From contig JAVHKY010000030.1 of assembly GCA_035079385.1 (NCBI GenBank), positions 7,727,001-7,791,000 of the forward strand: DNA of 64,000 nt, read 5' to 3'. Within the stretch, counting starts at the first letter, position 1; each line of letters opens with the position of its first letter. This document shows positions 10,110-20,504 of this stretch, one piece after another. Under the pieces are notes generated by a model. It saw only the letters and a list, made by a program, of their open reading frames with translations, was not told the DNA's origin and searched no databases. The stretch comes from Aspidiotus rigidus. Taxonomy: Eukaryota > Arthropoda > Insecta > Hemiptera > Diaspididae. Position numbers and translations under genes: made by a program.

Positions 10110-11950
10110 TCTCGTCTGAACAGGGAACTGTAAGTAATTTAGGGGCCCATGTCCTTCATATTTATAGAACTCTACCTGAACCAGCCTAAATTTAGTGGTG
10201 TGATCAGGGGAGGAGTTTTAATTCAAAAAAATCAATAACCATAGTTCAAAAAATATTTCAACCTCTACCACCAGACCCTTGCCATTGAACCACACGTCTT
10301 TCAAAAATTTCTATCTACACCTGTACTCAAATTATTGTCGAACTTTGATACATTCTTCTCCTTCGAATTTCGTGTTGAAAATCATCTCTTCTGATACGCG
10401 GATGTAAAGTTCTAGAAATATTTTTAAAAAGAGGGAAAGTTGTGTGTCAGTTTTTGTAACAGAAGTCTCGTATTGGACTAATCTCTTCAAATCATTGGAT
10501 TTTATTGTACAGTCGAGTGCCTAATTTCAACTTCGATGGTCAAAGTATGATGGTCTAGAAAATTTCTGTTCTCTTGCGTACCTTGTGCAGTGCGTTCAAA
10601 TTATATACGATCATAATTTTTTTCTCGAAACTCGTCTACCATTAACGTTGATAGTCTATTATTGACATATAGGATTACTTTCGCCGTAATGGGATGGAAA
10701 TAATGTTGTATTCTATAACTTTCTTGCAAACCACTGTAACAAACTCATCGAAATCTGCTGTGTGACGTTTAATAATTTTTTCCATGTGGCATGGCATTGA
10801 CATTCGTATCACTCGGCACTTTCCTTACTCGTTACAGAAATTATGTCATTCTGCGGTGAAGTTATTTGCGTTCGATCATTCTGTAGGTCGAAGTCTTGAA
10901 GAATGTGTCGCGATTCACCTTATTCAAGTGAAAGTCACAAGAATCCATGTTGTACCTGTTATGATCATCATTTAGTTAGACGCTTTATTCGAAACAACAA
11001 ATCGATACAAATGATGGTGACAAATTCGATGAATTGTACTCGTTCGAACATGGTCTACAAATCTGGTTGCTAGATATTTTTTCACCATATAAACTATGTT
11101 ATTACGTGCTGTGCACTACGTTTTTATTCTCCATTAAAATTTATCTACAGGAAGAGTATTATTACTCGTATTCGCCTCCGCGTATCTCGATACCACGCGC
11201 CACACTTTTTGATATATTTTCGTGACACTCGAGCATCCACTTCGTCCAAAATACTGTGTTTATTTTTTGAACGACTCTTATCGTATACGTAAATATTTGA
11301 TTACTACCGATGGTATTGTGTATACGGCACTCGTTCGCTTGTAAACCAGTGTGTCCGAGATAATGAGGCCTTGTATGTTGTTGCGTGGTTGGTCATGCAC
11401 CGGTATGGCATTTAACCAACTTGAATATCAAGTCAGACGATATGAGACCAGCATTTGTGAAAGAACGAAAGTGAAAAACCTAATCGAATGACAATTTTTT
11501 GAAAGAAATTAGGAGGTACGTAGGTTCTTCAAGTTTCATCATCAGCAGCCCCCCTCCGTTGTCTCTTGAATTCGCAGTTCTTCTTATTTCGTTCTCGGAT
11601 ACCATCATTTTTGGCTTTTGCTGTAGAAGAATGTCCAGAGAATGAATGGACGAGGATTTTCTTGGTTTTAGAATGATTTTTGGAGAAATTGAGTGAAAGA
11701 AATACTCTTGAATTAAGGTGGAGTTGATACATGAGGACCCCTGGAAAACACTGGAGGAACCTATTTCATATATAATTTGAATAATTTTTATAGAATTTCC
11801 TCAATTATCGCACTTAGTCCTCCAACTCAAACATTTGCTCATATCAAAATTTTAGACCTCCACCAACTAGGCCTAGCTCGAGGGTGAAAGAGCTTTTAAA
11901 GACTGTTTTGTACAGTTTTGAAATCGCAGACGACAGGTAAGTGCCTCGAC
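10110..11950. other. Non-coding stretch, nothing recognised
   Basis: Only short frames and no supported splice sites. I see no transposon family signature. Confidence 0.4.
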
Positions 11951-12622
11951 CGTTTATCTAAGGACATTTCGTCCCAAGAAATTACGTCCACAGCCGGCTT
12001 GTCCAGGATTTTGCGTCCATGGACATTTAGTTCACAACACTTTTTGTCCACTTCTTCCTTTTTCCAAAACTATCTTGTATGTTGATGGCGCTGAAATGTC
12101 GCAAAGAAAGAAAGGTGTCAGAGTCGGACTGAGCTGTGTCCAAGATCTATACCGACAGAATTTTTCATGTACAATTAGGAATCGCAGTGAATGGCCGGTA
12201 CATCAACAACATACAAGTACAATACGCCGACGTTGCGATGTTGATTGCGGACTCTGTCAGTGACCTTCAAAATATATCAAATAAAGTCGACAGCCACATC
12301 GAGAAGTGCGGTTTCAGACTGAATATCGCAAAAACTGAGTACATGGTTGTCAGCAGAAACCAACGGATAGTCATAGATTTATTGCTGACGGACATTACCA
12401 GAAAGTTGAGCACGTTAAAGAATTCAAACATTGCACCACAGGGAGCCTGGATCCTGAAGTGAGGTGAAGAGAAGATGAAAAACTTTTTTTTTTTTAATTT
12501 CTCGTGATTTGATTGAAAATGGAGAGGACAAAGAAATACTGTCGAAAAAATGTCTTGGACGAAACTACTCTGGACGTGATTTCTTGGACGAAAAGACTTT
12601 CGGCGAAATGTCCTCAGATCAA
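11951..12622. mobile_element. Inverted-repeat element with GGACATTTCGTCC ends around a LINE fragment
   Basis: The left end (near 11951-12060) repeats words such as AGGACATTTCGTCC, AAGAAATTACGTCCA and TTGTCCA. The right end (12520-12622) is the inverted counterpart (TTGGACG, GGACGTGATTTCTTGGACG, CGAAATGTCCTCAGATC). Both ends share the outer word TCTRAGGACATTTCG in inverted orientation. The two ends enclose a broken reverse transcriptase piece, so this is either a foldback-type element that captured LINE sequence or two end copies flanking an older LINE. Confidence 0.5.
12140..12462 (+). pseudogene. LINE reverse transcriptase fragment
   Basis: The reading frame carries the end of an RT palm: IQYADVAMLIADSVSDLQ, then a helix-like spacer and FRLNIAKTEYMVVSR, the pattern of Jockey/CR1/RTE-type endonuclease-RT proteins. 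The catalytic YADD is changed to YADV (12223-12234), so it could not polymerise. Only about 100 residues remain, with no endonuclease and no upstream RT motifs. Confidence 0.75.
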
Positions 12623-12857
12623 TTGTGGGTTCAACGACAGATAGCAAATATCTTCGTAAGATATTCTTTTATAGAATACATATTCGTTCTAGTAGAGAGA
12701 CTGGAAAATTATTTCACTATCATTTTCAATTGTAGAGTGAAAGGCTTTCCCTTTCGTATCAGTCTGTTAGAATTGTTTTCTACTATAAATAACCTTCCAT
12801 TAGCAACTGTGCATTGTATTTTTGGTTCTAATTCACGCTTTTTCTTCGATGTTTCAG

Positions 12858-13068
12858 AAGATAACCCGCTATCATTTTGCTGTCGAGTTCGGACGTGGAT
12901 GAAAAATAATGGGGTTTGTTTTTAAAGTATCCCAAGAATGTCCACAAGTAATCGCTGTAGCGAGTGAGAGCTGATGCTGTTATGACATCATCACTAGGAG
13001 GAAGTGGTAGACGCTGCAGAGGATTAACGGATATCGTTCCGCAGTATGATGACAGTCAAAGTGATAAA
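12858..13068 (+). CDS. RhoGAP gene (ARHGAP32/33-like), first coding exon; coding part 12982-13068
   Basis: A good acceptor (TTCTTCGATGTTTCAG|AAG) precedes 12858 and a consensus donor (AAA|GTAAGT) follows 13068. The ATG at 12982 opens a 29-codon frame (begins MTSSLGGSGRRCRG, ends DDSQSDK) that leaves in phase 0, matching the phase-0 acceptor of the next recognised exon. This N-terminal tail resembles no domain; the tail is variable in the family, so assignment to this gene rests on strand, phase and splice signals. The 124 bp before the ATG would be 5' leader. An upstream ATG at 12974 makes a three-codon frame whose TGA overlaps the start codon (ATGA), which could damp translation or allow reinitiation. 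Confidence 0.55.
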
Positions 13069-13089
13069 GTAAGTTGAGATACTGCAGGC

Positions 13090-15824
13090 CTGTTGCATCT
13101 TATAATATTTAATGAGTACTCGAAATTTTACTGCATATCTAATGTACTGCTTAATGCCACATTTTTATTATTCATAACCTAAATACATCAGTGCACTCGC
13201 ATCAAATACGAGAAACTATATTTATATATAATATACACATAAAGTCAGCCGGAGATGCACTAACAAAATGTTATTGAGTCGATGTACCAGGGTAGGCATT
13301 TGTTTTTCTTTCTTTTTCTCGCTGTATCTCTCGACTGATTCACAGGATCGTACGCGTTCTCGTGATTATTTTCGGTAGTTAGATCTTTCGTTTAGACGAA
13401 AAGATGCACGCTGTCTGGGCAGGAAACGAACTGACATGTCGGCGTCGTTAATGATTGTCATAATTTAAAGCTAGAAAACCGAGCGAAGAATGATGGAAGA
13501 TGAAACGATTCCTGATTTTGAAAAGGGTCGGAGATGAGTTTGTGAAAAGATGGAGAAGCGAATCTTTACTTGGCAAGTTTATGGGTTAAATGAAATTGGT
13601 TGAAACTATTTTAGCATTATGTACCAGAGATATTTGTAAAGAAGTTTCTTATATGTGTCAAGTTCAGATCAGTTAAGCTAGTCGAACGAGTTCGTACTTG
13701 AGCTTTATTCACTTTATATTTTGTCCTTGTAATTCTTTTGTAACAAGTTTTGTCGGCTTTCCGTCACTATCTATACGGTACTAAGAAGAAGTGCATCTCT
13801 CACCGAATAACTACTTTCAAGATTGAGAGAAAAACTTTCTGTTACAGTAATAGCTTAAAACAGTCACTTGGTCTTGTTTCAGGTTTTTACTAAGCCTCTC
13901 CTTATAATTTAGCCTTGGGCTCAACCCCCTCCCCCATTTCAGAATTTTTCCCCCGTTCTTCTCCTTGATATTCATGTGTATTTTTTTTTTTAATTCTAAA
14001 TTCTCTTAACGACACTGAAATGTATAACAAATGAAAATAATAAAGTAATCAATATTTTTTGTTCTAATCGAGATCATATTGAACTGAGCGGAACTTTTAT
14101 CGTAATTCGTTGTTTACTTATAATATCGAAGTTTCTTCCATCTATTTAGTGTTTCACTGAATCCAACCTTCATTTCTTTCCAAATTTTTAATGAATCATA
14201 AATCATTCGAACTAGTTTCCAGTTGTTTACGCTAGTAGTCTGCTGATTCCCGCTTTCTCGAAAAATATCGAATTCCTCCAATCAGGATACAATTTGATGA
14301 TCCGATTCAGCGTCAGCTCGCTGTTATTGATGAGAAAATTCTTTTTTAGAAGAATAAAAACTGGATTGCTAGATCTTATTATCAGTCTCCAATTAAGACT
14401 ACTATCAGATTCTGTTGGAAAGGATTTTTTCTCAGCGGTAGGACGTGGAGTCCTCGTGTGTCGAGCTACAGGGTGCTCGCTTATGTGTACAGTTGTATTA
14501 TAAATAAGTTTGAAAATAGATTTTAAATGAAGAAGTCAAGGTGATCGTTAGAAAAGTGAAATGGAAAACTACCTACCCGATAAATAAATAAACTATTCGA
14601 TGGTGTATCAGATGTAAGGCAACTCGCTCTTTGCGACCTGTGTGAGAAAACTGTGTGAAATCGTAAATTATTTATTCAAAAGGTGTGGTGTCAGCTATTA
14701 AGAAAGAAAAAAGAAGGTGTATTTTTTCATTTTAGAAGTTTAATAGAATTAGAAGTGGAATGATGATATAAAATGCCCGCACCTTTCTTTGATATCTACA
14801 AATTACAGATCGATCTTTGAAAACGACTCTTCTTCGCATACTGCGAAAAAACAGATGGGCTGTTTTGCTTCCAATGTTGAATACCTAGATGCGATGCTGT
14901 GTTAGTGAACCTGTCGAATATTTTGTTTATAAAAACGGAAACTGGACTCGTTTTTTTAGAAAGAAATTTAAACGAGTATTCTTTATCGTTTTTTTGTATA
15001 ATGTGTATTTTTAATCAGCTTTATAGCAAATTCGTTTCTTTGTTTTTCCTATTTTCGGGTCATACAGTTGGTCTCGTTATGTATTGTCCCTCATTATTGT
15101 GGTATAGAGAACATTCTTTTACTGTGCTTTGGTTCCCATATTTAAGTTTGAAATAAAGATGCTCGAATTTAATTTGGTCGACTTTCATCGGACGTAATGC
15201 GGTGTTTTTATTGCGGGTTGTGCGTTGGAAAGAATTTTTTCTCACACATTTATGATGGAAAGTGTATGCGTGTTCGTCTTGGTCATCATTAACTCTCATG
15301 TCGCGTGAAGTCCGTTCTAGATTCATCAAAATGACGGGGGCCTCGAATACCGTGTAAATGCCCCTATTATGATGTCGGTGATCCGTGCTGTTGGGTATCC
15401 GATTACGCCGCATCGTAAAAATTTTGGTCTGTTTTGTTATACTTTCTTCAGAACTTAAAGTTCCCCACATCTAGTTGGTGAAAAAATACTCGGATATTTC
15501 ATTGTTTGATTGATAGTGTATTTGGCGCTTTGTGTTTGTATTTCATCGTATCAGATTAGTGAGACTTGATTTTTCACGGAAATTTGTGAAATGATTTCAT
15601 TGAAGTTGACCAAAATCATATCCTGTAGAATTTAAAAAAAAAAAGAATTTCAAACGCTCCACCGTGATAATCGAGGACAACTGGTTTAAGAGTTACGCTC
15701 CGTGATGGAGAAGGTTGACAGAAGGGGTTGGGTATCTGTGGACTGATTTTTCAGAAGCCAATTTGAACCTACTGGTGGTGGAGATGAAGAACAGAAGAAC
15801 ACAGTTACGCAACCGCGAAGTTTT
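13090..15824. other. Intronic stretch without recognised elements
   Basis: AT-rich. The longest frame (136 codons, - strand, 15470-15060) has no recognised motif and no splice support. Confidence 0.4.
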
Positions 15825-16430
15825 TATTTTTGTGAAAGAATACAACTGAAAGTAGAATAATAAAAGTTACATAAGGTACTATTAACAGGAATTAACAAGA
15901 GACGCCGATGAAATACCGACAGACAAGAGACGCCAACGTTGTCTTCTTTTTCATCGTCCTCGCCGTCGTCATCAATACTTGGAAGGAGAGGGTGGAAGTG
16001 ATCACACAAGTTCCGCTGTATCTATACTTCCTCCTCTTGAAGTTCGACCCTATCCTCTCTCGACTGAGTAGGATACAATCCAAAATAAGAAGGGGTGAGC
16101 CCATTCTCAGCTAGGACTTTATGGAGACCGTAATCTCCGTATTTATTCAGATGGTAGCTAATCTCGAAATCCTTGATAGCTTTTCGACAAAGGAAACTCG
16201 GTTCGGGGCGAATTGGGTGTCATTTGTTGAGATTAAACTGATGACCAGTTTCAATTAGATTCCGGGCTAAGGTGGACTTTCTGGCCTTGAGGTTCGTGTC
16301 AAACGTCTTCTTATGCTCACTGAAGTTTCGCTAAGTCTCACCTATGTAGAGCCCCGAGCAGTCAGGGAAAGATAATTTATAAACTCCACACTTCCGTAAG
16401 AGGGGGGTGAGGTCTTCGAGCAGACCCGTG
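15825..16430 (-). pseudogene. Penelope-like element fragment, GIY-YIG endonuclease region
   Basis: Read on the - strand from about 16410, the sequence gives CGVYKLSFPDCSGLYIGET, a stop, then RNFSEHKKTF and RNLIETGHQFNLNK. This is the GIY-YIG nuclease found at the C-terminus of Penelope-like retroelements (GVY...YIGET). The domain nicks target DNA during retroelement insertion. The reverse transcriptase is missing, and an in-frame stop follows the YIG motif. It differs from the copies at 28-30 and 57-60 kb, so it belongs to another lineage. The rest down to 15825 is poorly recognisable tail. Confidence 0.7.
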
Positions 16431-16569
16431 TGAGCACATGGAGTGCAGTGCGGAGTTTATAATAGCCAGGATTAAAACTATGAGATTTGCGGTAGTGGTA
16501 GAACTACGCTGCCACCGCTGCAGCTGCGTGATAATGCAGTTGATAAGAATGAATAGAATTTCAGCTCGT

Positions 16570-17330
16570 ATCACAAAATCTCATTTTTATGAAAAAATGT
16601 TTTCTTCTTGGAAAAATTGTTTGTCTTTAAGGAAAACATGTTATTCTTTTGTGAAAAATATGTTTCTTGAAATTATACAGTAAAATTACTATCAAATTTA
16701 GATTCAGTGGTCCACAAAATGAAAAAATGATTGTTTCATAGAATTTCACAACAAAACATGTTTTTTAACTAGAAAACATTTGAAAAACATGTTTGTTATA
16801 GTTTGGTAGGTAGCAAAATTTTTTCCAAATTAAGATTCAAAGTATTCATTACAGGAGTAAAATATTTTCACAAGAAAAACAAAAAACATGGTTTTTGCTG
16901 AAAAAAAAACTTTTTTTTTTTTTTTGTGAAAAATATCTTGTAATAGTTTAATGGCAAAGATTTTGCCAAATTAGGATTATTTAGTGATCCAATACATAAG
17001 TAAAACACATTTTCACACAAAAAAAACAAAAACAAAAATAACTAGTTTTTCGGATGTTTTCTTTGAAAAAGATGTTTTTTTTTTTGTGAAAAACATGTCT
17101 GTTACAGTTTGGTAGAAAAATTTCTGCCCAATTTCGAATCAGTGATCCAAAACATGACTAAAATAATAAGATTTTCACGAAAAAAATGAAAAAAAAGAAC
17201 ATATTATATTTTCCTTGAAAAAACATGTTTTTAGGGTGAAAAATATGTTCGTCGAAGTTGCATGATAAAACTGCTACCATTATTTGGATTCTGCGACCCA
17301 AAAAATGGGTATAATCGAAGTCCTGAAGTT
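16570..17330. repeat. Degenerate tandem repeat, ~130-160 bp unit, about five copies
   Basis: A GTGAAAAAYATGTTTGTTA-like word recurs near 16651, 16780, 16926, 17086 and 17236 (spacings 129, 146, 160 and 150). Each is followed by a TTTGGTAG-like word, then by GCCAAATTAGGATTCAGTGAT-type sequence and then by AAAACACATTTTCACAA. The units differ a lot, so the array is old. It sits directly between two Penelope-like fragments. Confidence 0.7.
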
Positions 17331-17364
17331 TTGGCCGCAAAAAATTATTTCTGGACCAGCTTGG

Positions 17365-18310
17365 CGTCTGGTCATTGCTTATTCTCTTCACCATGGGTCG
17401 GTTGTTGTGGACGCCCACATTTACTTTATAACCGCCAACACCTCGTCTACTTTCCTGTGTATGGTACTGATCTGGAGTACTTCCTTATTGTGCTGTCGTG
17501 GGTTCCCTTCTTTGCTTCCATTTTCCCAAGAACTCCTTCAACCACGCCTCTAGAGTAGCCTTTGGCTGCTGCAATCTGCTTCTTTCCTCTTCAGTTTATT
17601 GTTCTTCAGGAAAAAGGTTGCTCAATAGCAGTAGTTCTGAATTGCAGCTAACTTGTGCCTGGGATCGTGGTGAGAGTCGTTTGGGACGATGGTGCCCGTG
17701 ATTACGATACCATCTACAGGGTGTCTACCAGGTCAACTAGTCAACCAAGTCAATTAAAGTCAACTTTCTTGAAACATGGTCAACTAAGTGAAGTAAAGTC
17801 AACTTTTCTATCCGTAGGTCAACTAAAAAGTCCAAAAGTGCATAATTTTGTGTAAAGAATGTTTTTCACATGTCTTCCTATATGCACAATATCAAGGTAT
17901 AGGTAATCAACAAACTTCACACTCTTCTCAATTAAATATTAATTCTTGCAAACGAATAAAAAATACCGAAATTACGATATTAGTTTGGAGGGGGGGGGGG
18001 GAGTCTGATATTTTTTAGGGTCAAATAAAATATCGAAAAAAGGTTAACTAATGTCAACTATTTACATTTTTCAATTCTGGTAGACACCCTGATCTACGTA
18101 TCCAGGCCAGTATTTGATCGAGTTTCTAAACTTGTTGCCTTTCAATATCTTGTTTTCAATATCATTCATCAATATCTACGCCAGTATTGCAGACTGCGGT
18201 GATCCTATCGCTAGTCGTTTTTCCTGGCTTTACTACTTATTTGTTATTGAAGTGCCTCGAAAAGTACTCTCGCAAACTAACCAATAAAGTAGAACTGTAC
18301 ACTCAGGATC
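17365..18310 (-). pseudogene. Penelope-like element fragment, split by a MITE
   Basis: Its sequence follows the PLE at 57.5-60 kb. 17365-17716 matches the region between the GIY-YIG domain and the RT thumb, and 18092-18240 matches the RT palm (YVD motif, then the GLA...SPILA region). The stretch matching 58570-58740 is missing, and the terminal repeat word (AAAGTAGAACTGTAC) follows near 18285-18300. The catalytic YVDD reads YVDG once the insertion is removed. A 375 bp inverted-repeat element sits inside. It is a dead, internally deleted copy. Confidence 0.65.
17717..18091. mobile_element. 375 bp MITE with CAGGGTGTCTACCAG ends
   Basis: The 15 bp terminal inverted repeats are perfect: CAGGGTGTCTACCAG at 17717-17731 and its complement at 18077-18091. 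ATCTA flanks both sides (17712-17716 and 18092-18096), a likely 5 bp target duplication. The interior has many GTCAACT words, a 12-G run (17990-18001) and no reading frame. Removing it with one ATCTA restores collinearity with the PLE at 58.7 kb. A related end (GAGTGTCTAACAGGTCA) is visible near 45688. Confidence 0.85.
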
Positions 18311-20504
18311 CTTTCAACTTTCTTGCTACCACCCTAACTACATTATTACCACACATGCTTGACTTTCAAGGGACCCTACAAGGAAAGCTAGTTGTTTTAA
18401 AAAAACCAAAACAGTACTGGGTGAGCATTAACAATCAAAAGAAATAATTATGATAAGAAGCTTCTGCATGTACACGCCCCTAATTTGATGCATCCACCCA
18501 CAATGAGTGTACAAAAAATTCATAACTTTGTTACGAATATGTAGTTGTAGAGAGGTGCTCATCCAACCAGAAAAGAGCCTTCATATTTAGAAGCTGACCT
18601 CAAAACAAAAACTTATCGTTACCGGTATGTATAGCGGTAATAATGTGTGTAAGGAATGCGTCATTAATTTATCATTTTTTTTAATTTTATTTTTTTAATT
18701 CTTTCTTCAAAATTAAATATTGTTACGGTAGATTCGTATCGTACCTATCGTGTTGGGTTGTTAACCCGACGGCTATCTGTACAATGTTATAGCTGTTATT
18801 TACGGTAATTTTATTTTCCTTCCGTAAGAACGGCATATAAAATTGTATCTGTAGTAGTCTATGGTGTGTCTCAGCCCTGTAGTATAATATTGTGTACAGC
18901 AACAGCGTGTCGTTTTATTCATTAGAAGTGTACACACATAAACAATTTATAACACTCGGTATTCAGACGTGTGGATTTTTTCACCTTGTAATGAAACAGG
19001 ATCATCGTCGCTGAAGAGTACCTTTTTTTTTTTTTTTTTTTTTGGTAGAGCTATAGATCTCTTGTATTATTGTACGCATCTCTCGACGTTGAAATTATTA
19101 GTATTGCTGTTGGTGTGTACTTCTTTAGTGAGAATAGTCCGTCTTCAGTGCATCTTGGAAGCACTGCCTTAGTTCCTTCGCATTTCCTCAACAGCGTGAG
19201 CGCGTGATCTCATTTATCAGCTGGGGAACAATAGAAAAGAATCTGAATTGAGTATACAGCGATAAAATGCGTGTAAAATGATAGCAGACCTACCTTACTT
19301 TTATCATAACAGAGCACAACCTAATTGTGGTGGTTTCATGACTTCAGAGCCGATATTAGCATTCTTTCTCTTTCTTTTAAATAGTGTTGTAATTGGAAAT
19401 TTTACACACAATGCGATGGTTTTTGGTCCCTTTCATTCTTACGTAACATTCTACATTACCCTATAGGGAATATCCATGTCTAAAAGATAGTAAGTTAGTC
19501 GATGGTACATAGGTCTGTTTTCCTGTACAAAATTGAATCGGCGTTCTATAGGGTGAAATGAATTTCTAGAATCCGTAGACATGAGCTTGTTAGTTATATT
19601 ATGTGTGAGATTTATTGAAATGTTTTTTTCATTAGAGTGACTTCTTGAAAAATATTATGTTGTTGTTATCAACATGCACTAAAAGTGTACAGATGAAGAG
19701 GCGAGACGTTTTACTCGTATAGTCTGGGTGTCGCTCGATGATCATAAACTATTAGAGGTTCATTATGGAGAATTATTGTAAAACTTCTGAAAGTCGGTGG
19801 AAGAATCTTTTTCCTTTTGTATATAACAAACAACACTTGAAATCCTGGAAGGGATATTGTGGCTGTACGTTGTCGCATTCTTCTCGTTTCTCAAGTTGAG
19901 GCGAGCAAGAAACCTGTTTTATGGAAAGATCTTTCGATTTAAATTTAAATCGTAATTTAAATCAATTATTTGGTCGAAATATTTCCGAATGACTCGAAAG
20001 GCATCTTAGGGAAACGTCATAAAATTAAACACCTATAGGTCGATGGTCGCAATTTGTGTAACCCCTTCCCATGTTTGCAGCTTCAAAATCGAAATTCTCA
20101 AAGGTTTGTGCTATAAATGTAGCTCAAATTTTATCAACTTCCCTTTCTCGTATGTAACAGCTCGCATTCTTTCAAGTCCTCAAAGTAAGTTGAAGGTTCC
20201 TGTACACCTTTCCGAATGGTCACCGCCCCTTCGGAATCACAATTTGGCGGAAAAACGTGGATTTTTTTTTTTATTAATTTGCCATAACGAGGATTGGTGC
20301 CATATCTAAAATAGCTGAGAATTTAAAAAGCTTGAATTTAGATCTAAGTCGAGAAACTATTTTGAAAATCATAACCAAGGTTCTTATCTAATGATGAGAA
20401 AATAACTCGTTACTTCCTTGTGGGGGAAGGAGGGGCGTTCTCGATTTCCATTTTTCATGTAATATAATATATATATTTTTTCCTTCATCATAATTTCTAA
20501 TTTC
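18311..20504. other. Intronic stretch without recognised genes
   Basis: AT-rich with a long T run near 19021-19043. A short match to the AACCTGTTTTAT repeat end occurs at about 19908-19921. No exon is supported. Confidence 0.4.

Noticed and set aside
12509..12925. 138-codon + strand open frame crossing the acceptor at 12857
   Set aside because: It starts in the inverted-repeat element and runs through intron into the leader exon; it matches nothing and is out of frame with the spliced gene.
15060..15470. 136-codon - strand open frame
   Set aside because: It has no recognisable motif and no splice sites or neighbours supporting it. It lies in intron sequence and overlaps an open frame on the other strand.
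16570..17330. Regularly spaced repeats considered as a CRISPR-like array
   Set aside because: The unit is ~150 bp, diverged throughout and in a eukaryotic intron; there are no short identical repeats with unique spacers and no cas genes.
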